Part shown: in pieces, positions 24,263-37,973 of the stretch
Layout of the letters: every line of letters starts with the position of its first letter
Position numbering within the stretch: the first letter of the stretch is position 1
DNA from: Vreelandella olivaria
Lineage (GTDB): Bacteria; Pseudomonadota; Gammaproteobacteria; Pseudomonadales; Halomonadaceae
Direction: 5' to 3'
NCBI GenBank assembly: GCA_004295565.1
Contig: AP019416.1
Location: 2,604,001 to 2,668,000, forward strand
Length of the DNA stretch: 64,000 bases
Notes under the pieces: generated by a model
The model's input: the letters and a program-made list of their open reading frames with translations, nothing else
Told to the model about the DNA's origin: nothing
Databases searched by the model: none
Translations under genes and position numbers: made by a program

Positions 24263-25575
24263 ATGCAAGAGACGACTCCTCGGCAGCGCTTGGCGGGCGT
24301 GCTGATTCTGCTTGGTCTAATCGCACAAATTATCGGTTTTACCGGCTGGTTGAGTACTGCCCATGCGGTGAGTTATTTGCTGTGGGCGTCGGTTGTGTTG
24401 CTGTGGCGGGATATTCCCCGTCGTTCGCGTATCCAGGCGGCCGTACTAATCGCACTCGGTGCGGGCATGCTGCTGGTGGCGCGGTTTGTGTATGGTGCGG
24501 ATGTCGATTGGCCTGCCATCTTGCAGGGCAATTCATTTGTGGCGGCGATGTTGGTGGGCGTTAGTTTTATCTCGCTGATTGGTAAGCAAGGCAACAAGGG
24601 TGCGATGGGAAGTCGAGTGACCGGAGCGGGTGGTGTGTTGCGCACCTGGCTGGGGGTGCACTTTCTGGGTACGATTTTAAATCTCTCTACCGTGTTTATG
24701 GTGGGCGATAAGCTGGCCCGCCGCGGACCGCTCACTACACCGCAGTTGTTGGCGCTTAACCGTGGGCTGAGCAGCGCGGCGCTGTGGTCGCCTTTTTTTG
24801 CCTCCATGGGTGTGGTGATCGCGCTGGTACCTGACGTTGAGTACGCGCAAATTGCCGTGGTGGGCTTTCCCATGGCGATGCTGTCGGGGCTGTTAACCAC
24901 CCTGGAGCTAAGGCGGCGGTTTGATCTCAGCGAGGTGGATGGCTACTCGCTGTCACCGCGTAGCTTGCTGATGCCGGTGGGAATGGCAGCGCTGGTAATG
25001 CTGTTTCACTTTGTGCTCACCCCTGCCCTGACCATTGTCAGTATTATTACCTTTCTGCTGCCCAGCGTTGCGCTGCTAAGTAACCTCCCCATGGGCCCAA
25101 ATTTACCTTGCGACGGATTCGTCAACACACCACCACGCGGCTACCCGCCATGCGCGGGGAGATTTCGCTATTTTTGGCGGCAGGTTTATTAACCATTGGG
25201 CTTTCGACACTGGTAACCGCCGCGGCTGGCAGCGACTGGACGCTGTTCACCCGCTTTGGTGCGCCACAGGCGATGCTTAGCTTTTTAGCGATTACGCTGA
25301 GTGCACTGGCAGGCTTACATCCCATTATTGGGGTGTCGGTGTTGGCCTCAATACTGAACCTGCAGAACGGAGAACAGACCGTATTTGCATTTGTGGCTTT
25401 AACCTCTTGGGCGGTGGGCACCAGCGTGGGCCCGCTTTCGGGTATTAACCTGTCACTGCAGGGGCGCTACGGAGTGAGCGGCTACCGCATGATGAAAAAC
25501 AACCTGCTCTATGCGGCGGTGATGAGCCTGCTCTCGCTGGGGGCGATTGCAGGCGTCAGTTTACTGGTTAGCTAA
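24263..25575 (+). CDS. Multi-pass membrane protein, transporter-like (one frameshift)
   Basis: About 437 residues with roughly a dozen hydrophobic segments, starting MQETTPRQRLAGVLILLGLI. A base is missing near 25099 (run of C); the corrected join reads GPKFTLRRIRQHTTTRLPA. Near the C-terminus are LSALAGLHPIIGVSVLASIL and SWAVGTSVGPLSGINLSLQG, reminiscent of permeases with paired re-entrant loops, but I cannot name the family with confidence. It stands alone, convergent with the zinc-ribbon gene and four bases from its end. A solute permease or exporter is the reasonable guess; the substrate is unknown. Confidence 0.6.
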
Positions 25576-25579
25576 TCGA

Positions 25580-26101
25580 TCAAGTCTCAACGATTTTGCT
25601 GGGGAAGCGGTAGAAGTAGCGATGGCCGCACTGGTGGCAGGGTTCCAGGCGCGCAACGGTAGGCAGCATCACCTGAGCATCGCAGTGGGTGCAGGCCATT
25701 AGGCCGGGCGCCGCCATTTCACCTTCGCAGTAGTCGGCGCGGGCGGCTTCTAAATCTTCCTCAAAGCGCTCGCGTTCGACAACGCTACGGTCGGCAATCG
25801 AAAGCAGCGACTCCGCCACACGACGTGAAAGGCCGTCAATATCGATACCCAGCCAGCTGGCCACCTGCTTGCCGGTGTCTGCCATGTAGTAGCGCATATC
25901 TTTCAGGTCGCGCTCGACCCAGGCGCGCAGCAGCGCCAGCTCGTCTTTGGTGTACTCTTCCAGCTCCGCTTCAAACTCGACCGCGTCGTCCAGATCCTTC
26001 TGTAAGTTTTCCCAGGTTAGCTCGTTAGCGCCCCCCTGCATCCGCTCTAGCAGGCGTTCATAACCTTCGCGTAGGCGATTGTCATTCTGTTGTTCACTCA
26101 T
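25580..26101 (-). CDS. YbeL-type zinc-ribbon protein (DUF1451)
   Basis: 173 residues, intact. The N-terminal two thirds are charged and helical (YERLLERMQGGANELTWENL onwards). The C-terminus holds a zinc ribbon with CTHCDAQVMLPTVARLEPCH and CHQCGH, giving two Cys-x-x-Cys pairs. YbeL in Escherichia coli likewise lies near leuS. No function has been established for the family. It is divergent from leuS, with about 160 bases between the starts. Confidence 0.8.
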   Translation of the reverse strand: MSEQQNDNRLREGYERLLERMQGGANELTWENLQKDLDDAVEFEAELEEYTKDELALLRAWVERDLKDMRYYMADTGKQVASWLGIDIDGLSRRVAESLLSIADRSVVERERFEEDLEAARADYCEGEMAAPGLMACTHCDAQVMLPTVARLEPCHQCGHRYFYRFPSKIVET

Positions 26102-26211
26102 GGTGCCTCTCCTTTTGTCGACGCGTGCAGTTACCTATCATCGGCTTACCGTTCAAGGATACACCCGCATAGGATACAATCGACCTCACTTATCTGACAG
26201 TCGTCATCTAA

Positions 26212-28842
<2,631 letters not shown>

Positions 28843-28846
<4 letters not shown>

Positions 28847-29337
28847 ACCGACGCACATTTTTAACCGCTAGCATCGCCGCCTCGGCGGCGGTGCTGCTCA
28901 GCGGCTGTGGGTTTCGGCTACGCGGCACTGAAGCGCTGCCTACGCTGCCCACTCTTGCCTTAGAAGGCGACAACAATAGTGCCGTCGCCCAGCAGGTCGC
29001 TTCGCGGCTTCAACAGTTAGGCACTCAGGTAGCCGCTGATGCGCCCTGGCGGGTCACCTTGGGCACGCCTGTATTGACCGAGCGTCGATTAGGCGGCGAT
29101 GGCAGAGCAAGCCGTGAGCACGAGCTAACACTCAGCGTCAGGCTGTCCGTTCAAGAGCGGGCGTCTAATGCTTACCACATCAATAATGAGACGCTGTCGA
29201 CGGATACCCGCATTCGCGTTAGCGATGACGACCTCCTTAACCGCGAAACGCTAATGATGGAAGCGGAACAGACGCTTGCACGCCAGCTGTCTCAGCAAAT
29301 CATTGAGCGTCTGACCTACGTTGAGGGCATGCAGTGA
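28843..29337 (+). CDS. lptE: LPS-assembly lipoprotein LptE
   Basis: 164 residues, intact. Lipoprotein signal MNRRTFLTASIAASAAVLL ends in the lipobox LSGC at Cys22, followed by GFRLRGTEALP, the typical LptE start. Mature LptE plugs the LptD barrel in the outer membrane and helps insert lipopolysaccharide. It overlaps leuS by four bases and holA by four bases (GTGA), the conserved leuS-lptE-holA order of gammaproteobacteria. Confidence 0.9.
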
Positions 29338-30399
29338 AGGTATTTGCTGATCAGCTACCCGCTGCGTTGGCAAAAAAGCTACCTCGCGTAGTCATCGTAG
29401 CGGGCGATGAGCCCTGCAGCATCGCGACGCCTGCGATGCGGTGAGGGCCGCCGCGCGCCAAGCAGGCGTTGAAGAGCGCGAAGTGCTCGACGTGGAGCCT
29501 AATTTCGCCTGGGGTCGCTTGATGGAGATGTCGAGCAATCTCTCGCTGTTTGCGACCAGCAAGCTGCTGGAGTTGCGCTTAGGCAATCACAAGTTGGGCC
29601 AGGAAGGCAGTAAAGCGTTAGCGCAGTACGCCGAAACCCTGGATAACAGCGATGACGTACTACTAATCAGTATGGGCAAGCTGGACGCCAAGCAGCAGAA
29701 AAGCGCCTGGTTTAAAGCGCTGGATAAGCACGGCCTGTTTGTACCGGTATGGCCAGTGGACGCTTCCCGCTTAGGCTATTGGCTGCGGGATCGCGCTTCG
29801 CTGCACGGTTTACAAATTGATCTGGAAGCCGCTCGCCTGCTGGGTGAGCGCACCGAAGGCAATCTGTTGGCCGCCGACCAGGAGCTGCAAAGCTCGCACT
29901 GATTCACCCCCAGGGCACCCGCTTGAACGTCGAGAGTATCGCCCAGGGCGTGGAAGACAGCACCCGCTTTGATGTCTTCAATCTGGCCGATGCCTGCTTG
30001 AAAGGCGAACCCAGCCGCGCTTCGCGCATTGTGAATGGCCTGCGCAGTGAAGGCGTTGAGGCACCTATCGTACTGTGGGCGCTTAGCCGAGAACTACGTA
30101 CTCTGCTATCGCTGCATCAGCACCTGGATCAGGGCCAGAGCTTTGAGCACGCCTGCAAAACCCAAAAGCCGATGATTTTTGATAAGCGCCGCCCCGCTTA
30201 CCAGAAAGCCATTGGCCGCCTGCCCATGAAGCGACTGCATAAATTGCTTTTAATGGCTCAACGCCTCGATTTAGCCGTTAAGGGCGCGGCCGCAGTGCCG
30301 CTATGGCCTGGCCTGCACGATTTAGCCATGACCATGGCCGGTGGCCGCGGGCTGCTCTCAGAGTCCGCCTGGACCTATCGCATTAGTGCAAATAATTAG
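29334..30399 (+). CDS. holA: DNA polymerase III delta subunit (two frameshifts)
   Basis: Clamp-loader delta subunit, which opens the beta sliding clamp. It starts with GTG at 29334-29336 (VKVFADQLPAALAKKLPRVV, then IVAGDEP), overlapping lptE. A C is missing near 29411 and an A near 29890. The corrected frame includes EPNFAWGRLMEMSSNLSLFA, ALRLGNHKLGQ-like strands, and a C-terminal collar domain with IVLWALSRELRTLLSLHQHL. Corrected length is about 355 residues. nadD, which often follows in relatives, is absent here; a PA2779-type gene comes next. Confidence 0.9.
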
Positions 30400-30485
30400 C
30401 ACTTTGCATATTACGCTTAAAAATCAAACCATTTGTTTCTATACTCATTCCTTACCACCCCGACTAGTCTATAAGGAAGAAGACG

Positions 30486-30884
30486 ATGAAAACATTGCGT
30501 GCTTACCTCTCTACCCTGCTGATTGCAGTGCTCGTTATTACCAGCTTACCCGTTGCTGCTGCCCCCGCTGCACCTCAATCCATGGATTTGGTCTCTACCC
30601 AATCTGTTTTGTCGGCTGACCGTGCTGGCGCTGATCGCGAACGGATTAACGAGATCCTGGCCCGCGCCGATGTGCAAGATCAGCTGGTAAAACAGGGTGT
30701 TGATCTGGACGAAGTCGAAGCCCGTGTTGCCGCCCTAAGCGATGCGGAAGCACAGCAGATGGCGGAACAGCTTGAACAACTGCCGGCCGGTGCTGGCGTT
30801 GTAGGCGCGTTATTCGCCGTTTTCATTATTTTGCTGGTCACCGATATCCTCGGCCTAACCGACGTTTACCCGTTTACTCGTTAA
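30486..30884 (+). CDS. PA2779-family small membrane protein
   Basis: 132 residues. It has a signal or anchor segment at the N-terminus (YLSTLLIAVLVITSLPVAAA). The middle is acidic and helical, with ERINEILARADVQDQLVKQG and VDLDEVEARVAALSDAEAQQ. A C-terminal membrane helix (GALFAVFIILLVTDILGLTD) follows. The pattern matches the PA2779 family, always found next to a PA2778-type cysteine peptidase, as here 14 bases downstream. Ribosome site AAGGAAGAAG precedes the ATG. The function is unknown; it may be the substrate or partner of the peptidase. Confidence 0.75.
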   Translation: MKTLRAYLSTLLIAVLVITSLPVAAAPAAPQSMDLVSTQSVLSADRAGADRERINEILARADVQDQLVKQGVDLDEVEARVAALSDAEAQQMAEQLEQLPAGAGVVGALFAVFIILLVTDILGLTDVYPFTR

Positions 30885-30898
30885 TCAATAGGCAGCAC

Positions 30899-31912
30899 AT
30901 GACCTACCTGCTTACTAACGCCCGCTTTGCGGGCGTTTTTATTATGCTGCTACTGCTCAGCGGCTGTGCGCGAAACCCGGTATTACTGCAAAGCACCTAT
31001 CAAGCGCTACCGCCCCATACGGAAATCACCAGCGTGCCGTTTTATGCCCAAACGGAATATCAGTGCGGCCCTGCCACGCTGGCTATGGTGCTCAATCACC
31101 AGGGTGTCGACACTGGCGTTGACGAGCTGATTTCGCAGGTATTTCTGCCCGGGCGCGATGGCAGCGTGCAGCCTGAAATGCTGGCCACGGTGCGACGCCA
31201 TGAGCGGCTCGCGTTTCCTATTCGCGGCACTATGGATGCCTTGTTAAACCATTTGGCAGCGGGCGACCCGGTGGTGGTCATGCAGAATTTGTCGTTGCCA
31301 ATTTACCCAATGTGGCACTACGCCGTCGCTATCGGCTACGACCTACCCAGTGAAACGCTCATTCTGCGCAGCGGAGAAATTGAGCGGCATACGCTGTCGT
31401 TTAGCCGTTTCGATGCCACCTGGGCACGTACTGAGCGCTGGGGGTTTGTAGTAGCCGAGCCTGGTACGCTACCGGCGGGTATTAGCGCCCGTAATGCACT
31501 AGAAGCGATTAGCGCCTACGAAGAGGTTCATGGTTCACGTGCAACGCTCTCAAGCTGGCAAGCGTTTGTGGCGCGTCATCCGGCTAACGCAATAGGGCAG
31601 TTTGCGCTGGGCAACGCCTTTTATGCTGACCAGCAACCCGACAACGCCCGCAAAGCGTTTGAGCGAGCAACCGAGCTGGATGAAGCAATGGGTGCTGCAT
31701 GGCTAAATCTGGGTCTTTTACTGCTGCAAAGCGAGTCCCCCGACGCGGCCCGTGAAGCGTTAACCCAGGCCGCATCGCTTGAGGGTAGCTGGCAAGAAAA
31801 AAGCGCGCTTAGCCCTAGACTCCTTATAAAGCCATTAAAATCAATTACTAAACTCGATATTAATAATAACGAGCATAACTATGATGCTGCGATTAGTAAA
31901 GTTGTGGGATAG
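30899..31912 (+). CDS. PA2778-family lipoprotein cysteine peptidase (C39-like) with TPR
   Basis: 337 residues. Lipobox LLSGC near residue 23 follows a signal peptide. The peptidase part has the catalytic Cys in QTEYQCGPATLAMVLNH and the His in YPMWHYAVAIGYD, as in C39 bacteriocin-processing peptidases. The C-terminal half has TPR-like repeats (ANAIGQFALGNAFYADQQPD and MGAAWLNLGLLLLQSESPDA). The last 35 residues are AT-rich and unlike the family, so a frameshift near 31800 may have extended the protein. It is paired with a PA2779-type gene, and both act at the cell envelope. The target is unknown. Confidence 0.78.
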   Translation: MTYLLTNARFAGVFIMLLLLSGCARNPVLLQSTYQALPPHTEITSVPFYAQTEYQCGPATLAMVLNHQGVDTGVDELISQVFLPGRDGSVQPEMLATVRRHERLAFPIRGTMDALLNHLAAGDPVVVMQNLSLPIYPMWHYAVAIGYDLPSETLILRSGEIERHTLSFSRFDATWARTERWGFVVAEPGTLPAGISARNALEAISAYEEVHGSRATLSSWQAFVARHPANAIGQFALGNAFYADQQPDNARKAFERATELDEAMGAAWLNLGLLLLQSESPDAAREALTQAASLEGSWQEKSALSPRLLIKPLKSITKLDINNNEHNYDAAISKVVG

Positions 31913-31999
31913 CCGATACGGCGAGTGAGTGCTTAAGTTGCACAAGGATGATGTTAGCTGTTCATTGGATTACCTAACCATTAACGGGAGAGGTGCCAT

Positions 32000-33348
32000 G
32001 TGGAACTGCCCTGTGCAACGGAAGCTCTCTTTGATCACTATCACTACGCTTTTTTATCAAACCTACTCTCGCCTGCTCAGCAGTATGCAGAGAGGCGGCA
32101 TCACTGGCTGCTTGCTGATTATCCTGTGATGATGCGTCGCTTTCTTCGTCAGCCTGGCGGACGCTTAGCGTCCATTTTGCTGCCCTCCTCTTCGCAATGT
32201 CGGCCGTGATGGGTAGCTATCTCTACAGTGCATGCCAAAAAGCCAGTGCTGACTACACCACGCTGATTAGTGACATAGTCTTGGCCCAGCAAGCTACACC
32301 TCAGTTACGTGCCGCCCTAGAGGAAAGCAGCCGTTTACCTGACAGCGAACATATTCAATACATCGATTATTTTATTTCACTCTCCAAGCAGCATTTAAAT
32401 AACATACAGCGCAGTATTGAGCGCCATCGATATCTCATCGCGGATGTTGAATATCTCAATACGCATTTCAGCGAGCTTAATAGCCGCCTTTCAGAGCTAA
32501 GCCAGCAAGCACAAGAAGCCCAGCAGCGCCCAGAGCTTCGTGCCCCGTTACAGCGCATGGCTATTGAGGTCGGCGGTGCTCAGTCTTGGCTGTATAACCA
32601 ACTGCTGGAAAAGGTTCGGGCCATATCCGTTCAACAGCGTTTAGTCATGCAGCGACTCTCGATCGCTGTAAGTGCGCTACTGGTGTTGATGGTCAGCGCT
32701 GCGATCACGCTCTGCCTGGCCGTCATTTACCTACAACGTCAGCGCAACATTATGCATCGTTTAATGCTAACCGATGAGTTGACGGGGCTCTATAACCGGC
32801 GTCATTTGGTTAATGTAGCCTCGGCAGCGCTCATCCAAGCACAGCGCGATCGAGTACCACTTAGCCTGCTGCTATTAGATCTTGACCACTTTAAGCAGAT
32901 TAATGATAACTACGGCCACCCAACCGGCGATGAGGTGCTTCGCCAGATCAGTCAACTGCTTCGTCAGCTTAGCCGCCCTGCGGATACATTAGCGAGAATC
33001 GGTGGAGAGGAGTTTTGTTTATTGATGCCTAGCACGGCAACCCATGATGCGCTGCAGGCGGCAGATCGGCTACGCCGGGAAATTGAAGTTAATACCTTGA
33101 GTGGGACAGACCTGCATGCCCACCCGACCGTTAGTATCGGCGTGACGACATGCCAAAGCGGTTCACTGTCGTTTGAGCAGCTTTACTCGTTTGCCGATAA
33201 AGCCCTCTACCAGGCTAAAGCGTTGGGGCGTAACAGGGTTGAAAGCCTGCTACCCCCTGGGGCCCCCCAACCTATACCGAGGCACAAGCTTGCACTCATA
33301 TTCTCATCCGCGAATCTAGCGACTCTTAAACGGCAACTATTCGAATAA
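32000..33348 (+). CDS. GGDEF-domain diguanylate cyclase with periplasmic sensor (one frameshift)
   Basis: Membrane protein that probably makes cyclic di-GMP. A first hydrophobic segment (SVHFAALLFAMSAVMGSYLY), a periplasmic helical region of about 120 residues and a second segment (LSIAVSALLVLMVSAAITLC) precede the GGDEF domain. That domain shows LTDELTGLYNRRHL, LLLLDLDHFKQINDNYGHPT and the active-site RIGGEEF. The frame shifts near 32155. The start is uncertain. GTG at 32000 has the ribosome site GGGAGAGG; the ATG pair at 32129-32134 gives a more usual N-terminus but no good ribosome site. The C-terminal 35 residues are not conserved. Confidence 0.8.
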
Positions 33349-33358
33349 ACGGTAAGCA

Positions 33359-34749
33359 TTAGAAAACCCGATTTAAACCGTTCTGAGCCGCCACGCGGTA
33401 GGCTTCTGCCATGGTGGGGTAGTTAAAGGTGGTATTTACAAAATACTTCAGCGTATTGGCAGCGCCTTTTTGCTGCATTATGGCTTGGCCGATATGCAGA
33501 ATCTCGGATGCCTGATCGCCAAAACAGTGAATGCCGAGTATTTCCAATGTGTCCTGATGGAAAAGAATTTTCAACATGCCCACGGTATCACCCGTAATCT
33601 GCGCCCTGGCGGTATCTTTAAAGAACGCTTTGCCTACCTCGTAAGGCACTTTTGCTTCCGTAAGCTCGCGTTCATTGGGCCCAAACGAGCTGATCTCGGG
33701 GATGGTATAAATCCCGGTGGGCACATCACTCACAAAGCGATACTCTTTATCGAGCAACTCGTTGCATGAGTTCAAGCCTTGATCATAAGCCGCGCTCGCC
33801 AAACTCGGCCAACCGATCACATCGCCGGCTGCGTAGATATGGGAAACCGCGGTACGGTAGTGCTCATCGACACTTAGCTGCCCACGCCCATTGGCGGTTA
33901 AACCAATGTTTTCAAGGCCCAAACTATCGGTGTTACCGGTTCGCCCATTGGCCCACAAAAAAGCATCTGCGCGAATTTTCTTGCCTGACTTGAGACGCAC
34001 GATGACACCTGAATCATCGCCCTCTACACTTTCGTACTCTTCGTTATGACGCACCAATACACCATGCTTGCGCAGGTGGTAAGAGAGCGCATCACTAATC
34101 TCGTCGTCCAGAAACGACAGTAGGCTGTCACGGTTATTAATCAGGTCAACTTTGACACCCAAACCCGAAAAAATAGAGGCGTATTCACAGCCAATCACGC
34201 CAGCACCGAAAATCACCAGAGTCCGCGGCGTATGCGAGAGGCTTAATATGGTGTCAGAGCAGTAAATACGTGGATGGCGGAAGTTAATATCCGCGGGACG
34301 ATAGGGGCGGGAACCAGTGGCGATCACCACTTTTTAGCCACCAGCTCTTCCATACCTTCCTGACTGTCACGCACCACTATGGTGTGCTCATCCTTAAATC
34401 GGGCGACGCCATGAAACAGGTCGATGCGGTTTCGCGCATAAAACGTGGTACGCATTTCGACCTGTTTATCGATGGTACCCCGGGAGCGCTCCATCACTTT
34501 GGGAAAAGAGAACCAGCGTGGCTCACCAATATCGCGGAACATACGGTTGGTGTTGAAGGCCATGATCTGCTTGACCTGATGGCGCAAAGCCTTGGAAGGG
34601 ATAGTCCCCCAGTGAGTACAGTTGCCCCCTACCTGCGCCTGCTTCTCAATGATCGCAACACGCTTGCCATGCTTGGCCGCATTGATAGCAGCGCTTTCCC
34701 CTGCCGGCCCCGTACCGATCACCACCACATCGTAATTGTGAACCGCCAT
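33359..34749 (-). CDS. sthA: Soluble pyridine nucleotide transhydrogenase (one frameshift)
   Basis: FAD enzyme that exchanges hydride between NADPH and NAD+. It starts at ATG 34747-34749 ([20 protein letters not shown]), which is the FAD-binding Rossmann motif; an upstream extension is rejected. The motif [20 protein letters not shown] has Thr in place of the second redox Cys, which is characteristic of SthA and separates it from lipoamide dehydrogenases. The NAD(P) motif is [20 protein letters not shown], and the C-terminal interface has [20 protein letters not shown]. One A is missing from the run at 34331-34335. Corrected length is about 463 residues. The neighbouring GGDEF gene is convergent. 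Confidence 0.92.
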
Positions 34750-34868
34750 ACTCACTGCGTCCCCTGTTCCCCGTAAAAAAAATACCCCTCCACACGCATG
34801 ATTTACGCATAGATTCACTGCTAATGGATGGCTACGTAGACCTGCATGCCTTTATCACTACTCACGCT

Positions 34869-35123
34869 TCACCGGCGTGTGGCATCGTAGCCCAAATCGG
34901 CACCGCGACTCTCGTCGCTACGGCGGCGCACGCCACCGCGCTTACGGTTCTCTTCTTCACAAACCTCATCTTTGCCACCGCAAATATCACAGCCATCTTT
35001 CATGCCGATTTGATTCAAACCACCGCATGAACCGGCAATCGGTTTGCGGCCCATAATGACGCCCACGGCCATCGCCCCCATTATCAGCGCCATAAAGCCG
35101 AGTACCAGTAGCCAAATCGTCAT
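34869..35123 (-). CDS. nqrM: Na+-NQR maturation protein NqrM
   Basis: 84 residues. One membrane helix (TIWLLVLGFMALIMGAMAVG) is followed by KPIAGSCGGLNQIGMKDGCD and CDICGG, the four-cysteine pattern of NqrM. The protein is needed to build the iron centre between NqrD and NqrE. It lies just beyond the nqr operon terminator on the same strand, so it may depend on read-through or its own promoter. The C-terminal 25 residues are basic and variable. Confidence 0.85.
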   Translation of the reverse strand: MTIWLLVLGFMALIMGAMAVGVIMGRKPIAGSCGGLNQIGMKDGCDICGGKDEVCEEENRKRGGVRRRSDESRGADLGYDATRR

Positions 35124-35315
35124 ATCAACCTCCCAGCATCACATTGCTTAGCTTTAAATTATTGGCCTCACCTGACGACAACAGCTGTCGTGATAAGTGC
35201 CTCACGGTCATTGCTCATTACCACCATTATACCTTAGCCGAGCCTTACTTATCAGCGCAGTGATGTGTCATTAACGCTGCCTATCATCAAACACCCATTT
35301 GTTCGCCCATGCTAT

Positions 35316-35348
35316 AAAAAACGGGGCCAGCCCAAAAGGCCAGCCCCG
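35316..35348 (-). terminator. Terminator after nqrF
   Basis: On the minus strand CGGGGC pairs with GCCCCG, with three further inner pairs across a small mismatch, followed by six T (35316-35321). It closes the nqrABCDEF operon about 30 bases after the nqrF stop. Confidence 0.8.
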
Positions 35349-35379
35349 CTTAACATTACACTCGAGCTACATCGAGTAA

Positions 35380-36610
35380 TTAGCCACCGAAATCATCCAA
35401 CAGGATATTTTCCGGTTCAACGCCCATATCAAGTAGCAACTTGATAACCGAGGCGTTCATCATTGGCGGCCCACACATGTAGTACTCACAATCTTCAGGC
35501 GCTGGGTGATCCTTCAGATAGTTTTCGTACAGCACGTTATGGATAAAGCCTGTCGGCCCCTCCCAGTTATCTTCCGGCTGGGGATCGGACAGTGCCAGGT
35601 GCCACTCAAAGTTGGGGAACTCTTCGGCTAACTGGTCGTACTCTTCGTTGTAGAAGGTTTCACGCCAGGAGCGAGCGCCGTACCAGAAGGTAATCTTACG
35701 ATCAGTCTTCAAGCGCTTCAGCTGATCGAAGATGTGACTGCGCATCGGCGCCATACCCGCACCACCACCGATAAAGATCATCTCGGCATCGGTATCACGG
35801 GCAAAGAACTCACCGAACGGCCCCATCACGGTGACCTTATCGCCCTCTTTAAGGCTGAAGACGTAAGTCGACATCAAGCCGGGGGGATGGTCAGTACCGG
35901 GAGGCGGTGTAGCGATACGAATATTGAACTTGAGGATACCCTTCTCATCCGGGTAATTCGCCATGGAGTAGGCGCGAATCACTTCCTCGTTGTTCTTATG
36001 GGAAATTTTGAACATATCAAATTTTTCCCAGTCACCCCGATACTCCTCTTCAATATCAAAATCAGAGAATTTGACATCATAAGGGGGCGCAACCAACTGA
36101 ACGTAGCCACCGGCGCGGAAGGCAACTTCTTCGCCTTCAGGTAGTTTCAGGTTCAGCTCTTTGATAAAGGTGGCAACGTTGGGGTTAGCGATAACCTCGC
36201 ATTCCCACTTCTTCACCCCGAAGACTTCTTCAGGCACTTCTACCTTCATGTCCTGTTTTACAGGTACCTGACAGGAGAGGCGCCAGCCCTCTTTCTTCTC
36301 ACGCATGGTGAAGTGCGACTCTTCGGTCGGCAAAATAGAGCCGCCGCCCTCTTCTACCCGGCACTTACACTGGGCACAAGAACCACCGCCGCCACAGGCG
36401 GAAGAGAAAAATGCCGTTAGCGGCAAGCGTGTTAAGTAGCTTACCACCGGCCTGGGTCTTCAAAGTGTGTTCGGGGTCGCCGTTGACTTCAATGGTCACG
36501 TCCCCGCTACTCACAAGCTTGCTTCGCGCTGCCAGAATGATCGCCGTTAAGCTAATAACGATGACCGTGAACATGACAACACCGAGCAAGATGACTGTTG
36601 TATCAACCAT
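35380..36610 (-). CDS. nqrF: Na+-NQR subunit F (one frameshift)
   Basis: Input subunit of the sodium-pumping NADH:quinone oxidoreductase, carrying FAD and a 2Fe-2S centre. It starts [20 protein letters not shown], a membrane anchor. The ferredoxin cysteines are in [16 protein letters not shown] and [10 protein letters not shown]. The FAD site is [13 protein letters not shown], and the NADH domain shows [20 protein letters not shown], ending [20 protein letters not shown] break near 36410 (probably a lost CT) sits just before the ferredoxin motif. Corrected length is about 410 residues. It is the last gene of the operon. Confidence 0.93.
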
Positions 36611-36683
36611 GTCGGTTTCCTATTGCTGGAGGTTTTCTATTACCCAGCGGTGTTCCACACCGCTGGGAAAAAACCGGCGTCGT

Positions 36684-37301
36684 TTAAAGCTGAATGCCCG
36701 AGAAGGACATAAAGCCCAACGACATCAGCCCCACGGTGATGAAAGTAATGCCCAGCCCTTGCAGGCCACCCGGCACATCGCTGTACTTCAGCTTTTCACG
36801 AATACCCGCCAGGGCCGCAATGGCCAGTGCCCAACCGGTACCCGCACCAAAGCCATAGACCACGGCTTCACCGAAGTTATAGCTCCGCTCAACCATGAAC
36901 AGAACGCCACCAAGGATGGCGCAGTTAACGGTAATCAGCGGCAGGAATACCCCTAGCGCGTTGTAAAGCGACGGCACGTACTTATCAAGGAACATCTCCA
37001 TGATTTGTACCAGTGCAGCGATAACGCCGATATAGGAGAGCAAACCTAGGAAGGACAAATCAATATTTTCAGCACCGCTGATACCAGTCCAGGTCAACGC
37101 GCCTTCCTGCAGCAAGAAGGTATAGACGAGGTTGTTAACCGGTACGGTGACAGTCAGCACCACAATAACCGCAATACCCAGGCCAATCGCTGAGGAGACT
37201 TTTTTGGACACTGCCAAGAAAGTACACATCCCCAGGAAGAAGGCCAGTGCCATGTTTTCAACAAACACCGAGGCAACAAAAAGACTCAGATAATGTTCCA
37301 T
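36684..37301 (-). CDS. nqrE: Na+-NQR subunit E
   Basis: 205 residues, intact, six membrane helices. It starts [20 protein letters not shown] with the conserved [14 protein letters not shown] motif, whose Cys helps bind the intramembrane iron centre shared with Nqr[21 protein letters not shown] provides the second conserved Cys. It is one base after the nqrD stop and about 70 bases before nqrF. Confidence 0.95.
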   Translation of the reverse strand: MEHYLSLFVASVFVENMALAFFLGMCTFLAVSKKVSSAIGLGIAVIVVLTVTVPVNNLVYTFLLQEGALTWTGISGAENIDLSFLGLLSYIGVIAALVQIMEMFLDKYVPSLYNALGVFLPLITVNCAILGGVLFMVERSYNFGEAVVYGFGAGTGWALAIAALAGIREKLKYSDVPGGLQGLGITFITVGLMSLGFMSFSGIQL

Positions 37302-37302
37302 G

Positions 37303-37971
37303 TTACACGGCCTCCTTGGGCTTGGTGTTTTCCTTCATTTTGAACTCATTATCTTCTACTTGCTCAGGGTTAACGGAACGCATTACCCAGATCAGTAGAC
37401 CGATAATAAAGAACGCCGAAGGCGGCAGTAACAGCAGGCCGTTAGGCACGTACCAACCACCGTTTTGTACGGTTTGCAGGATGGTGATACCAAACACGCT
37501 ACCTGCACCCAGCAGTTCACGGAAGAAACCTACCACCATGAGAACAAAACCGTAGCCCAGGCCGTTACCAATACCGTCTAAAAACGACATACCCGGCGTA
37601 TTGGACATCGCAAAGCCTTCAGCGCGACCCATGACGATACAGTTAGTGATGATCAACCCCACAAAGACCGAGAGCTGCTTGGACATCTCATAGGCATACG
37701 CTTTGAGAATCTGGTCAACCACGATAACCAGTGAGGCAATAATCGTCATCTGCACGATGATACGAATCGAAGAGGGAATATGATTCCTGATCAACGATAC
37801 GAACAGATTTGAGAATGCCGTTACGAAAATAACCGCCAGCGCCATAACGAGCGATACGCTCATACTGGTGGTTACCGCAAGTGCCGAACAGATCCCCAGA
37901 ATTTGCAGCGCAATGGGGTTGTTCTTGAAAATCGGCGCCGTTAAAACGCCTTTTGCATTTACGTCCGCCAT
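37303..37971 (-). CDS. nqrD: Na+-NQR subunit D
   Basis: 222 residues from ATG 37969-37971 ([20 protein letters not shown]), six membrane helices. The iron-site cysteines lie in [16 protein letters not shown] and [20 protein letters not shown]. In the sequence as given the frame is open straight through from nqrC, giving a 497-residue NqrC-NqrD fusion. One G too many in the six-base run at 37979-37984 explains this, because five G would place a TGA two bases before this ATG. I annotate two genes. Confidence 0.93.
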   Translation of the reverse strand: MADVNAKGVLTAPIFKNNPIALQILGICSALAVTTSMSVSLVMALAVIFVTAFSNLFVSLIRNHIPSSIRIIVQMTIIASLVIVVDQILKAYAYEMSKQLSVFVGLIITNCIVMGRAEGFAMSNTPGMSFLDGIGNGLGYGFVLMVVGFFRELLGAGSVFGITILQTVQNGGWYVPNGLLLLPPSAFFIIGLLIWVMRSVNPEQVEDNEFKMKENTKPKEAV

Positions 37972-37973
37972 GA

